Positions 5,074-18,598 of a stretch of 22,348 nucleotides of DNA are shown piece by piece (position 1 is the first letter of the stretch; each line of letters starts with the position of its first letter). A program made the translations under genes and the position numbers. The notes under the pieces were generated by a model. That model worked only from the letters and a program-made list of their open reading frames with translations. It was not told the DNA's origin and did not search any database. Origin of the DNA: Limnohabitans sp. Rim47 (lineage in GTDB: Bacteria > Pseudomonadota > Gammaproteobacteria > Burkholderiales > Burkholderiaceae_C); the NCBI RefSeq assembly GCF_001517545.1, contig NZ_FBYA01000008.1, forward strand, positions 1 to 22,348, given 5' to 3'.

Positions 5074-7371
5074 TCAATAAGCGGGCGGATTCAATCCACC
5101 CATTGTTGTCGCAAGTGCGAATGATAGCGAGACTTGCGCCCCTTTGATTTCGCCGTCTTGCAACACGTTACTCAGCTCAATTTTGGCGCCATGCTCATCT
5201 GCGATTTTCTTCACCACGGCCAAGCCCAAACCTGTGCCCTTGGCTTTGGTCGTGACATAAGGTTCAAAGGCGCGCTTGAGAATATTCTGCTCAAAACCTG
5301 GCCCTGTGTCGGTCACGATCAAACGAACCCGACTGCGCAGCGCGTTCCACTCTGTGCGCAGGCCAACGCGAGCATCTTTCAGTACTTCGCCCTTTAACTC
5401 ACAAGCGTCCTGTGCGTTTTGAAGCAGGTTATGAATCACCTGACGCAACTGCTGTTCGTCGCCCAAAATGAATGGGCAAGCGGGGTCCAGCTCAGTGATG
5501 ACTGGCGCCCGGTGGATTTGGTCAGATGGCTCATTGGCGTACAGCACCATCAAGTCAGCGATCAAGTCATTCATCTGCACGGGTTTCAGATCAGCCGATG
5601 GCAAGCGGGCGTAGTCACGGAACTCATTGACCAGTCTTTTCATGGCATCGACTTGGTCGACGATGGTCTTGACCGACTTGGTGAGCACGGCATCGTCTTG
5701 CGCATCGAGCTTGCCCATCAGCTTTCGCTGAAGCCGTTCGGCCGATAACTGTATGGGCGTCAAGGGATTTTTGATTTCATGCGCCAAGCGCCTGGCTACT
5801 TCGCCCCAGGCTTGTGCACGTTCAGCCGAAACGATTTCAGAAATATCATCAAACACCAACAGACGCATGCCGTCTGGCAGCACCGCACCACGCGCCAACA
5901 AGGTCACAGCAGACTCCGTTAACCCTTGTCCAGTGGCATGAATTTCGAACGATTTTTGCCAATGGTCCAACTCATGGGCATCTTTTTCTAATCGGAGCAT
6001 GGCGAACTGCTCTGACACCCCTTGCGCAAACCCTTGTAAGGCAGGCAGGCTGACGAGCGGCAGGCCTTGATGAGTGGCCACCGGCACACGCAAGATTCGA
6101 GTGGCCCCAGGATTGGCAGACTGGATCACTCCTTGGGCATCAATCACCATGACGCCTGCGGTCAAGTTATCCAAAATGGTTTGCAAATTGCCGCGCGCCG
6201 TATCCAGCTGAAACAGACTGCGCTGCACGTTGGTTCGGGCATCTGAAAGCTGTTGCGTCATGTCAGCGAATGAACGGGTCAACCCTCCGAGTTCATCTTT
6301 GCCTTGTAACGCGAGTTTGGGCGTCAAATCGCCCGCCGCCACTTGGCGCATGCCATGAGCCAACAACAACAAAGGGCGAGCCAATTGATTGCCCAACACC
6401 ACCGCCAACAAGATGGCACCCAGAACGGCCAAAAACAAACTGAGGGTCAGCGTGCCGATGTACATGCGTCGCAAGCCTTCACGAGCCAAAGCACGCTCTT
6501 GGTATTCACGATAGGCCGACTGGACTTCCAGTGCGTTGTTGACCAAGGTCGGGGGCAATTCTTGGGTCACTTGCAACAAGCGCCGCTCAGCATCAAAGGC
6601 GAGGCCGGATTGGGGCAACAAGACCAATACCTTGATGCGCCCTTTGTCGCTGCCAGGAATGGCTTCGTCAAACCCCTCTACCCACTCAACGCTGCCTTTT
6701 TGGCGGGCATCCCTGATCTGCTGGGCTGGGGGACGTTCGGGTCGAATTTGGAATCTCGATTGCCCCGCACTCGCGACCATGCGCCCTGTGGCGGTCCACA
6801 ACACGGCATCACTGACACCCAGTTGTTCGCGCATTTTTTCCAACGCGATGCCCGCGCTCACGTCGGCGACATCACTCAATTGGGTGGCGGCAACACGCGC
6901 TTGTTTGGTCAGGTCATTGCTTAAGGTGTCCAGGGTGGCGCGCCCCAGATTCAGGCCCGCAACCAGCGCAGCTTCCACTTTGACATCGAACCAGCTTTCA
7001 ATCGAGCGCGAGACGAACTGATAGGACACCACATAAATCAGCACCCCGGGAATCACGCCGACCAACGCAAATATGCCCGCCAACTTGACCAACAAACGTG
7101 AGCCAAATTGACCACGCTTTAGGCGCAGCAACAGCCGAACAGACCCCCACAAAATAGTGATCAACAACCCACTGGCCACAACGACGTTGATCAGCGCCAG
7201 CCATTCGTAATTTTGGTTGTACCTTTCACGGTTGCCTGTGGCCTGGGTCATCAACACGAGTAAGCCCAAACCTATCACGACCATGGACAAAGCACCCAAG
7301 CCCAACAACCATCGGCTGATTCGCGATGCTTGTTGCGATTGCTTTTGTAATCGACCGAAAGAGATCCCCAT
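5074..7371 (-). CDS. ntrY: NtrY-type membrane sensor histidine kinase, 765 aa
   Basis: The N-terminal membrane segments lie at about residues 21-42, 58-80 and 94-118. A periplasmic stretch runs to about 304, and a further TM at about 305-330 leads into a HAMP domain (about 328-380). A PAS domain (about 393-510) and the DHp helix with phosphorylated H531 (RRLAHEIKNPLTP) follow. The ATPase domain has N652 in the N box (HNLLQNAQDA), DTGPGF at 688-693 and GTGLGL at 712-717. This order is that of NtrY, known from nitrogen- and redox-responsive systems. The actual signal here is unknown. ATG 7371 follows the DUF4390 stop by 1 nt (TGAGATG), indicating translational coupling. It phosphorylates, by inference, the adjacent REC-Fis regulator. 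Confidence 0.93.
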   Translation of the reverse strand: MGISFGRLQKQSQQASRISRWLLGLGALSMVVIGLGLLVLMTQATGNRERYNQNYEWLALINVVVASGLLITILWGSVRLLLRLKRGQFGSRLLVKLAGIFALVGVIPGVLIYVVSYQFVSRSIESWFDVKVEAALVAGLNLGRATLDTLSNDLTKQARVAATQLSDVADVSAGIALEKMREQLGVSDAVLWTATGRMVASAGQSRFQIRPERPPAQQIRDARQKGSVEWVEGFDEAIPGSDKGRIKVLVLLPQSGLAFDAERRLLQVTQELPPTLVNNALEVQSAYREYQERALAREGLRRMYIGTLTLSLFLAVLGAILLAVVLGNQLARPLLLLAHGMRQVAAGDLTPKLALQGKDELGGLTRSFADMTQQLSDARTNVQRSLFQLDTARGNLQTILDNLTAGVMVIDAQGVIQSANPGATRILRVPVATHQGLPLVSLPALQGFAQGVSEQFAMLRLEKDAHELDHWQKSFEIHATGQGLTESAVTLLARGAVLPDGMRLLVFDDISEIVSAERAQAWGEVARRLAHEIKNPLTPIQLSAERLQRKLMGKLDAQDDAVLTKSVKTIVDQVDAMKRLVNEFRDYARLPSADLKPVQMNDLIADLMVLYANEPSDQIHRAPVITELDPACPFILGDEQQLRQVIHNLLQNAQDACELKGEVLKDARVGLRTEWNALRSRVRLIVTDTGPGFEQNILKRAFEPYVTTKAKGTGLGLAVVKKIADEHGAKIELSNVLQDGEIKGAQVSLSFALATTMGGLNPPAY

Positions 7372-7372
7372 C

Positions 7373-7957
7373 TCAGCGCACCATGTCTGTTGTCAGGCGC
7401 ATTTGCTTGGCTACCGCCAAGGTCCACTCGGCTTGGCTGCCTGCGGCGATTTGAAAAGGACGGGGCAGCTGAGAGATGTCCAGTCTGAAGCGGTACAAAA
7501 TGTATTGCCGAGCTTCCAGGTCCAGTTCTGCCATGTCGGCCACTTTCCATCCGGATTGACGACGAATCACATTCAGGGCTTCTGGCAAAGTTTCAAAGTT
7601 TTGGGAAATGCTGCCCGCCAAGCCGGCACCTGAAATTGGCTCGCTTGAGACATTCAAACGCCACCGACGGGTCAGTGGCTGAAAAGCCAGTCTGTAATAA
7701 CGCGTTGCGGTGTTAATTTTGCGGTCGTACCAATACCAGCGGTCACGCATGACCTCGGCTTCGGCCACAAAATGCACTGCAAACCCTTTCATGAGGGCGT
7801 CTTCGACGGCCGCCGCCAATTCCAGCTTGAGCTGGGCTGTTAAATACAGTGCCGCATCGCGCCGTTCCGCACGCAGCTCCGTCAACTCTGCCACCGAGTT
7901 TTGCGCCCAAGCGGATGACGCGACAAGCAGCCAGGCCCCCAGGACCCAGCAAGCCAT
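7373..7957 (-). CDS. DUF4390 family exported protein, 194 aa
   Basis: From ATG 7957 the protein begins with a hydrophobic signal sequence ending in SSAWAQ (cleavage expected near residue 19). The mature, mainly beta-type domain has RDRWYWYDRKI, YYRLAFQPLTRRWRLN and RFRLDISQLPRPFQI, which I recognise as typical of DUF4390 proteins found next to rsmB and ntrY in betaproteobacteria. The function is unknown. The start is not certain. ATG 8008 or 8011 would add a basic N-terminal stretch (K, R, R) before the hydrophobic core but overlap rsmB by about 40 nt. ATG 7957 lies 10 nt after the rsmB stop with a weak ribosome binding site. It probably belongs to the same operon as rsmB and the kinase. Confidence 0.85.
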   Translation of the reverse strand: MACWVLGAWLLVASSAWAQNSVAELTELRAERRDAALYLTAQLKLELAAAVEDALMKGFAVHFVAEAEVMRDRWYWYDRKINTATRYYRLAFQPLTRRWRLNVSSEPISGAGLAGSISQNFETLPEALNVIRRQSGWKVADMAELDLEARQYILYRFRLDISQLPRPFQIAAGSQAEWTLAVAKQMRLTTDMVR

Positions 7958-7967
7958 GCGCCAGAGC

Positions 7968-9320
7968 TCAGCCCTGACGCTTTTCCAGCAGTGCGTAATA
8001 AAACCCATCATGTTCACCCAATGGATTGTGCTCGACTGGCAGGCCAATTGGCGCCTGCCCCGGTATCAAATGCCCCGGCGAGAGGTGCAACAGCGCATCA
8101 GTGTTGCGCTGAAGAAACGCTTGCACGGTTTCATCCCCCTCGGCCTTGAAGACCGAGCAGGTGCAGTAAAGAAGCCGACCACCAGGCACCAGCAAAGGCC
8201 AAAGGGCCTTGAGCAGTGCTGCTTGCGTTTTAGCCAATTGCCCACTGTCTGTGGGGCGGCGCAGCCAACGCACATCGGGATGCCGGCGCACGATGCCTGA
8301 TGCCGTGCAAGGTGCATCGAGCAAAATCGCGTCAAACGGATTGCCGTCCCACCATTGCGCAGGTTGCCCCGCATCGGCCGCACGAACCTCGGCGGAAAGG
8401 GCCAAACGCTGTAAATTCTGGTGAATCCGTTCGCAGCGAGACTCATCCACATCCAGCGCCAGCACATGGGCTTGGGGGTACAACTCCAACAAATGTCCAG
8501 TTTTCCCCCCGGGGGCGGCACAGGCATCCAGAATTCTCCAAGATTTCGTGGCGTCCATGTCCTGCATGAGCAAGGGGGCTGCCACTTGGGCCGCTGCATC
8601 TTGCACAGAAACATGCCCATCTGAAAATCCAGGCAAAAGGTGCACCGGCAATGCCTTGGTCAATTGCAAGCCCTGCTGCCCAACGGCTTGGGCGCTCACG
8701 CCCATGGCGACCAATTGCTGTTGGTACGCGGCAACGGCATGAAACCGGGTGTTGACCCTCAGCGTCATGGGCGCGGGCTTTTGTGCAAGCGTCAACAGTT
8801 GCTGCCAATGCTGCGGATGATCGGTCTGCAGGCGCTCAACCCACCAGCGCGGGTGATTCCATTGCGACTGTGGATCGGTGTCGGTCTGGCGCACCAAGGT
8901 GTCGTGCTCACGCATAAAGCGGCGAAGACAGGCATTGATGAAACCACTCTGGGCTTGGGTTTGCCTCTGTTTGCGTGCGGCCTCTACGGCCTGATTGACC
9001 AAGGTGTGAATTGGGTACGGCGCATCCGCATCGTTCCAGCACAAGGCCAATGCTGTGCACAACAAGGCGTCTACCGCAGGCGGAGGTGTTTTGGCTGCCA
9101 GCAGTTCACGCAAGGCGGTCGCGCGGCCAAGTTGCCTCAACGCCTGAAAACTCAAAGCCTGAACCCCTGGCCGCAACTCGTGCGGAACACTTTCGAGCTG
9201 CGCGGTCAGAGATCGGCCCTGACGTGTCGCCTGAACTGCGGACGCGGTGGCTTGCAACAAACGCCACAAAGGGGGGGACTGTCCCGATAAGGTCTGAACG
9301 TGAGATGGCGCTTGTGTCAT
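7968..9320 (-). CDS. rsmB: 16S rRNA (cytosine-967 C5) methyltransferase RsmB, 450 aa
   Basis: An N-terminal NusB-like RNA-binding domain (about residues 15-150) precedes a SAM-dependent methyltransferase domain. SAM motif I is DACAAPGGKTG at 265-275, the acidic motif LDVDESRCERI is near 289, DAPC is at 335-338 and the catalytic TCS motif has Cys388 (YCTCSVF). HPDVRW (347-352) is also typical of the RsmB/NOL1/NOP2/sun family. The enzyme methylates C967 of 16S rRNA using SAM. Its length matches the family (about 430-450). It starts 19 nt after the LemA-like gene and lacks an obvious Shine-Dalgarno, suggesting coupling to that gene. Confidence 0.96.
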   Translation of the reverse strand: MTQAPSHVQTLSGQSPPLWRLLQATASAVQATRQGRSLTAQLESVPHELRPGVQALSFQALRQLGRATALRELLAAKTPPPAVDALLCTALALCWNDADAPYPIHTLVNQAVEAARKQRQTQAQSGFINACLRRFMREHDTLVRQTDTDPQSQWNHPRWWVERLQTDHPQHWQQLLTLAQKPAPMTLRVNTRFHAVAAYQQQLVAMGVSAQAVGQQGLQLTKALPVHLLPGFSDGHVSVQDAAAQVAAPLLMQDMDATKSWRILDACAAPGGKTGHLLELYPQAHVLALDVDESRCERIHQNLQRLALSAEVRAADAGQPAQWWDGNPFDAILLDAPCTASGIVRRHPDVRWLRRPTDSGQLAKTQAALLKALWPLLVPGGRLLYCTCSVFKAEGDETVQAFLQRNTDALLHLSPGHLIPGQAPIGLPVEHNPLGEHDGFYYALLEKRQG

Positions 9321-9339
9321 GGTTGGTTTCTAACGGCAC

Positions 9340-9882
9340 TCAGGCTGCGCCCATGGACAAATCCATTCGCGTGGCCGGCTTGAGGTTCAAACGCCTGGCC
9401 AGCCACGACGCAGGTCGCATGGCCAGCGCATCGTTGTATGCCGCCACCGCCACATGGTAAGGGATGAGCGCAGCAGGCAGCGTTTGTCGCATCCGGTTCA
9501 AGGCAATGTCCAAATCAGGCTTGACTGCCTCGTTCGCGGTTTGCAGAATCAGACGGATCTCGGTCAGCACTTTTTGATGCTGTGTCGCCACTTGCTTCTG
9601 GCTTTCATTGTCCAACGGCTGCAAGCGGGCTAGCGACAGCGCCTCCAACAATTCATCACACGCCAATTGCAGCGCTTGCAGATCGTCTGCCCCCGCGCCA
9701 ATGGCAAGCGACTGCCGCGCTGCAATACCGCCTTGCATGCGAACCAGCAAACGCAACCAAACCGCATCGACACTGCTCCATTGCCGAACAACCTCAGCCC
9801 GCAGCCGAACCAGGCGGTTGTGCGCACCCACCGCCCAAAACAAGGCGATTGCGAGCAACAAGCCAAAGATCAATGCACCCAT
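9340..9882 (-). CDS. LemA-family membrane-anchored protein, 180 aa
   Basis: One N-terminal transmembrane segment (about residues 3-21) is followed by NRLVRLRAEVVRQWSSVDAVWLRLL, the long helix signature of LemA proteins. Further helical sequence and the typical end follow (IPYHVAVAAYNDAL, then WLARRLNLKPA). LemA proteins are helical-bundle proteins of poorly known role. The usual RYDLIPNL stretch after the first helix is degenerate here, so this is a divergent member. ATG 9882 has GGAG 8 nt upstream. It is the first gene after the rpoC terminator. No clear promoter is seen in the 28 nt between them, so transcription may come from read-through or from a promoter inside the terminator region. 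Confidence 0.85.
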   Translation of the reverse strand: MGALIFGLLLAIALFWAVGAHNRLVRLRAEVVRQWSSVDAVWLRLLVRMQGGIAARQSLAIGAGADDLQALQLACDELLEALSLARLQPLDNESQKQVATQHQKVLTEIRLILQTANEAVKPDLDIALNRMRQTLPAALIPYHVAVAAYNDALAMRPASWLARRLNLKPATRMDLSMGAA

Positions 9883-9910
9883 GGTTTCATCTCCGTTGAA
9901 CCGTCACCAT

Positions 9911-9949
9911 AAAAACAGCCCCTGACCGCCAAACGGTGCAGGGGCTGTT
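9911..9949 (-). terminator. Intrinsic terminator after rpoC
   Basis: On the minus strand AACAGCCCCTG plus an ACCG extension (9949-9934) pairs with its complement (9928-9914) around a short loop. It runs into TTTTTA. It lies 35 nt after the rpoC stop and marks the end of the ribosomal protein/RNA polymerase operon. Confidence 0.88.
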
Positions 9950-9984
9950 CACGTTGCTCACCTTGTGAAAGGTGAACGCGTTAC

Positions 9985-12900
9985 TCAGGCAGCTTCGCCT
10001 GCGTCTGTGACGGCGTCTTCGGTCGACTGGCCCGCCAAGTCCGCAGCCTCGGCGTCGGCAATGGCACGGCGCTCTGCGTCGTCCATCGCGTCCTTGACCG
10101 CGCGGGCCTTGTGATAAGCCAAGCCGGTACCGGCAGGAATCAAGCGACCCACGATCACGTTTTCCTTCAGACCACGCAACTCGTCACGCTTGCCCATGAT
10201 GGCCGCTTCGGTCAACACACGGGTCGTTTCCTGGAAGGAAGCGGCCGAGATGAACGAGTCGGTCGACAAAGATGCCTTGGTGATACCCAGCAACAAGTTG
10301 CTGAATGTCGCCGGGATTTTGCCTTCGCTTTGCAGCGCATCATTGGTGTTGAGCATCTCAGAACGCTCGACCTGCTCACCAGAAATGTAGGTCGAATCAC
10401 CGATGTTCTCAACCACCACGCGACGCAACATCTGACGAACAATCACTTCGATGTGCTTGTCGTTGATCTTCACACCTTGCAAGCGGTAAACGTCCTGCAC
10501 TTCGTCGACGATGTAGCGTGCCAGCTCTTCGATGCCCAACAGGCGCAAGATGTCTTGTGGGTCGGCGGGGCCGTCCACAATGCTCTCGCCTTTGTTGACC
10601 ACTTGGCCTTCGTGCACCAGGATGTTCTTCTCTTTCGGGATCAGTTCATCCCAGACCTTGCCTTCTGGATCGGTGATCTGCAAGCGGACCTTGCCTTTGG
10701 TTTCTTTACCGAAGGACACGGTACCAGTGATCTCGGCCAACATGCCTTTGTCTTTGGGCGTACGGGCTTCGAACAGTTCGGCCACACGGGGCAAACCGCC
10801 GGTAATGTCTCGGGTCTTCTGACCTTCGACCGGAATACGGGCCAGCACCTCGCCGGGGCCTACATCCATGCCGTCGCGCACCTGAATCAAGGAGCCGATC
10901 TGGAAGCCAATCGTCACCGAGTGATCGGTGCCGGGAATCTTGACCTCTTTGCCTTGCGCATCGATCAGTTTGACCTGAGGACGGATGACCTTGGCTGCAC
11001 CACGGCGCTTGGGGTCGATGACCACCAAAGTGGACAGGCCGGTCACTTCGTCGAGCTGCTTGGCAACGGTCATGCCCTCTTCGACGTTCTCGAACTTCAC
11101 CTGACCGGCGAATTCGGTGATGATCGGGCGGGTCAATGGATCCCAGTTGGCCAAGATGGTGCCAGCCTTGATGGTCTGGTCTGCCTTGATGGCCAGAATC
11201 GCACCGTAAGGCACTTTGTGACGCTCGCGCTCACGGCCGTGCTCGCTGATCACGATTTCACCAGAACGGGAAATCACCACCAGCTCACCTTTGGTGTTGG
11301 TCACATAACGCATCGTGGCATTGAAGCCGATGATGCCGTTGGACTTGGCTTCCACACTGGAGGCCACTGCGGCACGCGAAGCTGCACCACCGATGTGGAA
11401 AGTACGCATGGTCAACTGGGTACCGGGTTCACCGATGGACTGAGCAGCGATCACACCCACAGCTTCACCGTTGTTGACCAAGCCACCACGGCCCAAATCA
11501 CGGCCATAGCACTTGGCGCACAAGCCAAAACGTGTGGCACAAGTCAGCGCTGTACGCACCTTGACTTCGTCAACACCAACGGCTTCCAGTTCGTCGATCA
11601 GGTCTTCATCGAGCATCACGCCCGCCGCGGCCAGAACAGAACGGTTTTCAGGGTGCAAGACATCATCGGCCACGGTGCGACCCAAGATACGGTCACGCAG
11701 CGACTCAATGACTTCACCACCTTCGACGATGGCGCGCATCAACGAGCCGTCAGAGGTGCCGCAATCCAGCTCGGTAACGACCAGATCTTGTGTGACGTCA
11801 ACCAGACGACGGGTCAGGTAACCCGAGTTGGCGGTCTTCAAAGCTGTGTCGGCCAGACCTTTACGCGCACCGTGTGTCGAGATGAAGTACTGCAACACGT
11901 TCAGACCTTCACGGAAGTTCGCCGTGATGGGGGTCTCAATGATCGAGCCGTCAGGCTTGGCCATCAGACCACGCATGCCAGCCAGCTGACGAATCTGCGC
12001 TGCAGAACCGCGAGCACCGGAGTCGGCCATCATGTAAATCGAGTTGAACGATTCCTGATCGACTTCGTTGCCATGGCGGTCAATGGTCCGCTCTTTGCGC
12101 AGCTGGTCCATCATCACCTTGGACACGACGTCACCGGCTTTGCCCCAAATGTCGACCACTTTGTTGTAGCGCTCGCCAGCGGTCACCAGACCGGAGACGT
12201 ATTGCTGCTCGATGTCTTTGACTTCTTTCTCGGCAGCCTCAATGATGGCTGGTTTCTCTGGCGGCACCAACATGTCGTCGATACCAATCGAGATACCAGC
12301 GCGTGTGGCCAAGCGGAAACCGTTTTGCAACAGCTTGTCGGCGAACACCACGGTCTCTTTCAAACCGCACTTGCGGAATGACGTGTTGATCAGCTTGGAA
12401 ATTTCTTTCTTCTTCAGCGCCTTGTTCAGGTTCGAGAAGGGCAAGCCCTTAGGCAAAATTTCCGACAGCAAGGCACGGCCCACAGTGGTTTCCACCATGG
12501 ACACGGACGAGGTGAATTCACCCGTCGCTTTGTCTTTGGTCCACTCGGTCATGCGCACGTTGATCTTGGCACTCAACTCGACAGCGTTCGCATCCAATGC
12601 GCGCTGCACTTCACCGATGTCGGCAAAGATCAGGCCTTCGCCCTTGGCGTTGATTCGGTCACGCGTGGCGTAGTAAAGACCCAGCACCACGTCTTGCGAC
12701 GGCACGATGGAGGGCTCGCCAGAAGCTGGGAACAAGATGTTGTTCGAGGCCAGCATCAAAGTGCGGGCTTCCATCTGGGCTTCGACCGACAAAGGCACGT
12801 GAACAGCCATCTGGTCACCGTCGAAGTCGGCGTTGAAGGCCGCGCAAACGAGAGGATGCAACTGAATGGCTTTGCCTTCGATCAGCAGGGGCTCAAAGGC

Positions 12901-14199
12901 CTGAATGCCCAAACGGTGCAGGGTTGGCGCACGGTTGAGCATCACGGGGTGCTCTTTGATGACCTCTTCCAGAATGTCCCAGACCACGGGGGTGCCGGCT
13001 TCAACTTCTTTCTTGGCCGCCTTGATGGTGGTGGCGATGCCCATGGCTTCGAGGCGGGCAAAGATGAAAGGCTTGAACAGCTCGATGGCCATCAACTTGG
13101 GCAAACCGCACTGGTGCAGCTTGAGGGTTGGGCCCACGGTGATAACGGAACGACCGGAATAGTCGACACGCTTGCCCAGCAAGTTCTGACGGAAACGACC
13201 GCTCTTGCCTTTGATCATGTCGGCCAACGACTTCAAGGCGCGCTTGTTGGCGCCGGTCATGGCCTTGCCGCGACGACCGTTGTCCAGCAAGCTGTCCACG
13301 GCTTCTTGCAACATGCGCTTTTCGTTGCGCGCGATGATCTCGGGGGCCTTCAGTTCCAGCAAACGGCGCAGACGGCTGTTGCGGTTGATGACGCGGCGAT
13401 ACAAATCGTTCAGGTCGGAAGTCGCAAAGCGACCGCCGTCCAGCGGCACCAACGGACGCAAGTCCGGTGGCAACACGGGCAGAACTTCGAGCACCATCCA
13501 GCCGGGCTTGATGCCTGACTTCTTAAATGCTTCCAGCACTTTCAGGCGCTTGGAGTTTTTCTTGACCTTGAGCTCGGAGCCGGTCAAGTCGCCACGCAGG
13601 CGCTCGATTTCGCTTTCGATATCGATGCCTTCGAGCAATTCGCGAATGCCTTCAGCGCCCATCTTGGCCGTGAATTCGTCGCCGTATTCCTTGACCTTGG
13701 CGTCGTAGTCATCTTCGGACATGATGCCGAACTTCTTCAGCGGAGTCATGCCAGGATCGGTCACGACATACGCTTCAAAGTACAACACGCGTTCGATGTC
13801 GCGCAAGGTCATATCAAGCACCAGACCCAAACGCGATGGCAGCGATTTCAGGAACCAGATGTGGGCGCAAGGCGCGGCCAGATCGATATGGCCCATGCGC
13901 TCGCGACGCACTTTGGTTTGTGTGACTTCAACGCCGCACTTCTCGCAGATCACGCCGCGGTGCTTGAGGCGCTTGTACTTGCCGCACAAGCATTCGTAGT
14001 CTTTGATGGGGCCAAAAATCTTGGCACAAAACAGACCATCGCGCTCGGGCTTGAAGGTGCGGTAGTTGATGGTTTCCGGCTTTTTCACTTCGCCGAAAGA
14101 CCACGAACGGATCTTCTCGGGCGATGCCAGGCCGATGCGGATCGCATCGAAGTGGTCATCGGGCGTGAACTGCTTGAACAGGTCGAGTAGTGATTTCAT
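9985..14199 (-). CDS. rpoC: DNA-directed RNA polymerase subunit beta-prime, 1404 aa
   Basis: This is the catalytic beta-prime subunit of RNA polymerase. The N-terminal zinc ribbon has C70, C72, C85 and C88. The active-site motif NADFDGDQ places the Mg-binding aspartates at 458, 460 and 462. The second zinc cluster region (TCATRFGLCAKCYGRDL) and the long C-terminal conserved segments are present. The length is normal for betaproteobacteria and no break was seen. ATG 14199 follows AAAGGA at about 9 nt. It lies 23 nt after the rpoB stop and is co-transcribed with it. Confidence 0.99.
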   Translation of the reverse strand: MKSLLDLFKQFTPDDHFDAIRIGLASPEKIRSWSFGEVKKPETINYRTFKPERDGLFCAKIFGPIKDYECLCGKYKRLKHRGVICEKCGVEVTQTKVRRERMGHIDLAAPCAHIWFLKSLPSRLGLVLDMTLRDIERVLYFEAYVVTDPGMTPLKKFGIMSEDDYDAKVKEYGDEFTAKMGAEGIRELLEGIDIESEIERLRGDLTGSELKVKKNSKRLKVLEAFKKSGIKPGWMVLEVLPVLPPDLRPLVPLDGGRFATSDLNDLYRRVINRNSRLRRLLELKAPEIIARNEKRMLQEAVDSLLDNGRRGKAMTGANKRALKSLADMIKGKSGRFRQNLLGKRVDYSGRSVITVGPTLKLHQCGLPKLMAIELFKPFIFARLEAMGIATTIKAAKKEVEAGTPVVWDILEEVIKEHPVMLNRAPTLHRLGIQAFEPLLIEGKAIQLHPLVCAAFNADFDGDQMAVHVPLSVEAQMEARTLMLASNNILFPASGEPSIVPSQDVVLGLYYATRDRINAKGEGLIFADIGEVQRALDANAVELSAKINVRMTEWTKDKATGEFTSSVSMVETTVGRALLSEILPKGLPFSNLNKALKKKEISKLINTSFRKCGLKETVVFADKLLQNGFRLATRAGISIGIDDMLVPPEKPAIIEAAEKEVKDIEQQYVSGLVTAGERYNKVVDIWGKAGDVVSKVMMDQLRKERTIDRHGNEVDQESFNSIYMMADSGARGSAAQIRQLAGMRGLMAKPDGSIIETPITANFREGLNVLQYFISTHGARKGLADTALKTANSGYLTRRLVDVTQDLVVTELDCGTSDGSLMRAIVEGGEVIESLRDRILGRTVADDVLHPENRSVLAAAGVMLDEDLIDELEAVGVDEVKVRTALTCATRFGLCAKCYGRDLGRGGLVNNGEAVGVIAAQSIGEPGTQLTMRTFHIGGAASRAAVASSVEAKSNGIIGFNATMRYVTNTKGELVVISRSGEIVISEHGRERERHKVPYGAILAIKADQTIKAGTILANWDPLTRPIITEFAGQVKFENVEEGMTVAKQLDEVTGLSTLVVIDPKRRGAAKVIRPQVKLIDAQGKEVKIPGTDHSVTIGFQIGSLIQVRDGMDVGPGEVLARIPVEGQKTRDITGGLPRVAELFEARTPKDKGMLAEITGTVSFGKETKGKVRLQITDPEGKVWDELIPKEKNILVHEGQVVNKGESIVDGPADPQDILRLLGIEELARYIVDEVQDVYRLQGVKINDKHIEVIVRQMLRRVVVENIGDSTYISGEQVERSEMLNTNDALQSEGKIPATFSNLLLGITKASLSTDSFISAASFQETTRVLTEAAIMGKRDELRGLKENVIVGRLIPAGTGLAYHKARAVKDAMDDAERRAIADAEAADLAGQSTEDAVTDAGEAA

Positions 14200-14222
14200 G
14201 GTTTAAATCCTTTGCCTGTGAA

Positions 14223-18347
<4,125 letters not shown>

Positions 18348-18380
18348 GAGATCTCCGGGCTTGATCTTTCAGAACTGTGT

Positions 18381-18407
18381 GTTGAACGAGTTTTAAGCTC
18401 ATTCAAC
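18381..18407 (-). promoter_or_regulatory. Hairpin in the rpoB leader, 34 nt before the start
   Basis: On the minus strand GTTGAATGAG and CTCGTTCAAC form a 10-bp stem with one U-G pair and a 7-nt loop. There is no T-tract. It is the third and closest of the structures between rplL and rpoB and may affect processing or translation of rpoB. Confidence 0.5.
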
Positions 18408-18498
18408 GGGCTTGGCGGCTGGCCTCTACCAGCGTTGGCGGACGATTGCGCATTGCACGCAACCCGAACCAAGGGTTTTCTGCAGTCGGGTCAGAAAA

Positions 18499-18535
18499 CA
18501 CTGAAAAACAGCTCTTTTTGCGCTGTTTTTCGGTG
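18499..18535 (-). promoter_or_regulatory. Long A/U-rich hairpin between rplL and rpoB
   Basis: The operon RNA can form a 14-pair stem (18535-18522 with 18512-18499) with a single C-A mismatch and a 9-nt loop. Long stems at this place in enterobacteria are RNase III processing sites. The same role here is inferred. The U-run within its 3' arm could also give weak termination. Confidence 0.55.
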
Positions 18536-18548
18536 TGCTCTTCAAGCA

Positions 18549-18586
18549 CCAAAGGCTGGAGGCCCTTGCGGACACTCCAGCCTTGG
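18549..18586 (-). terminator. Attenuator-like hairpin after rplL
   Basis: On the minus strand CCAAGGCTGGAG pairs with CTCCAGCCTT(T)GG around a 13-nt loop, with a 10-bp perfect core. It lies 12 nt after the rplL stop and has no proper T-tract. Placement fits the known partial terminator that lowers rpoBC relative to rplJL expression in E. coli. That function is inferred. Confidence 0.55.
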
Positions 18587-18598
18587 AACAAGACTGAA

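Noticed and set aside
10111..12381. 756-codon plus-strand open frame opposite rpoC, and similar long frames opposite rpoB (for example 15690-16799)
   Set aside because: These are shadows of strongly biased codon use in rpoC and rpoB. Their translations are His/Gln/Val-rich without domains and have no ribosome binding site context.
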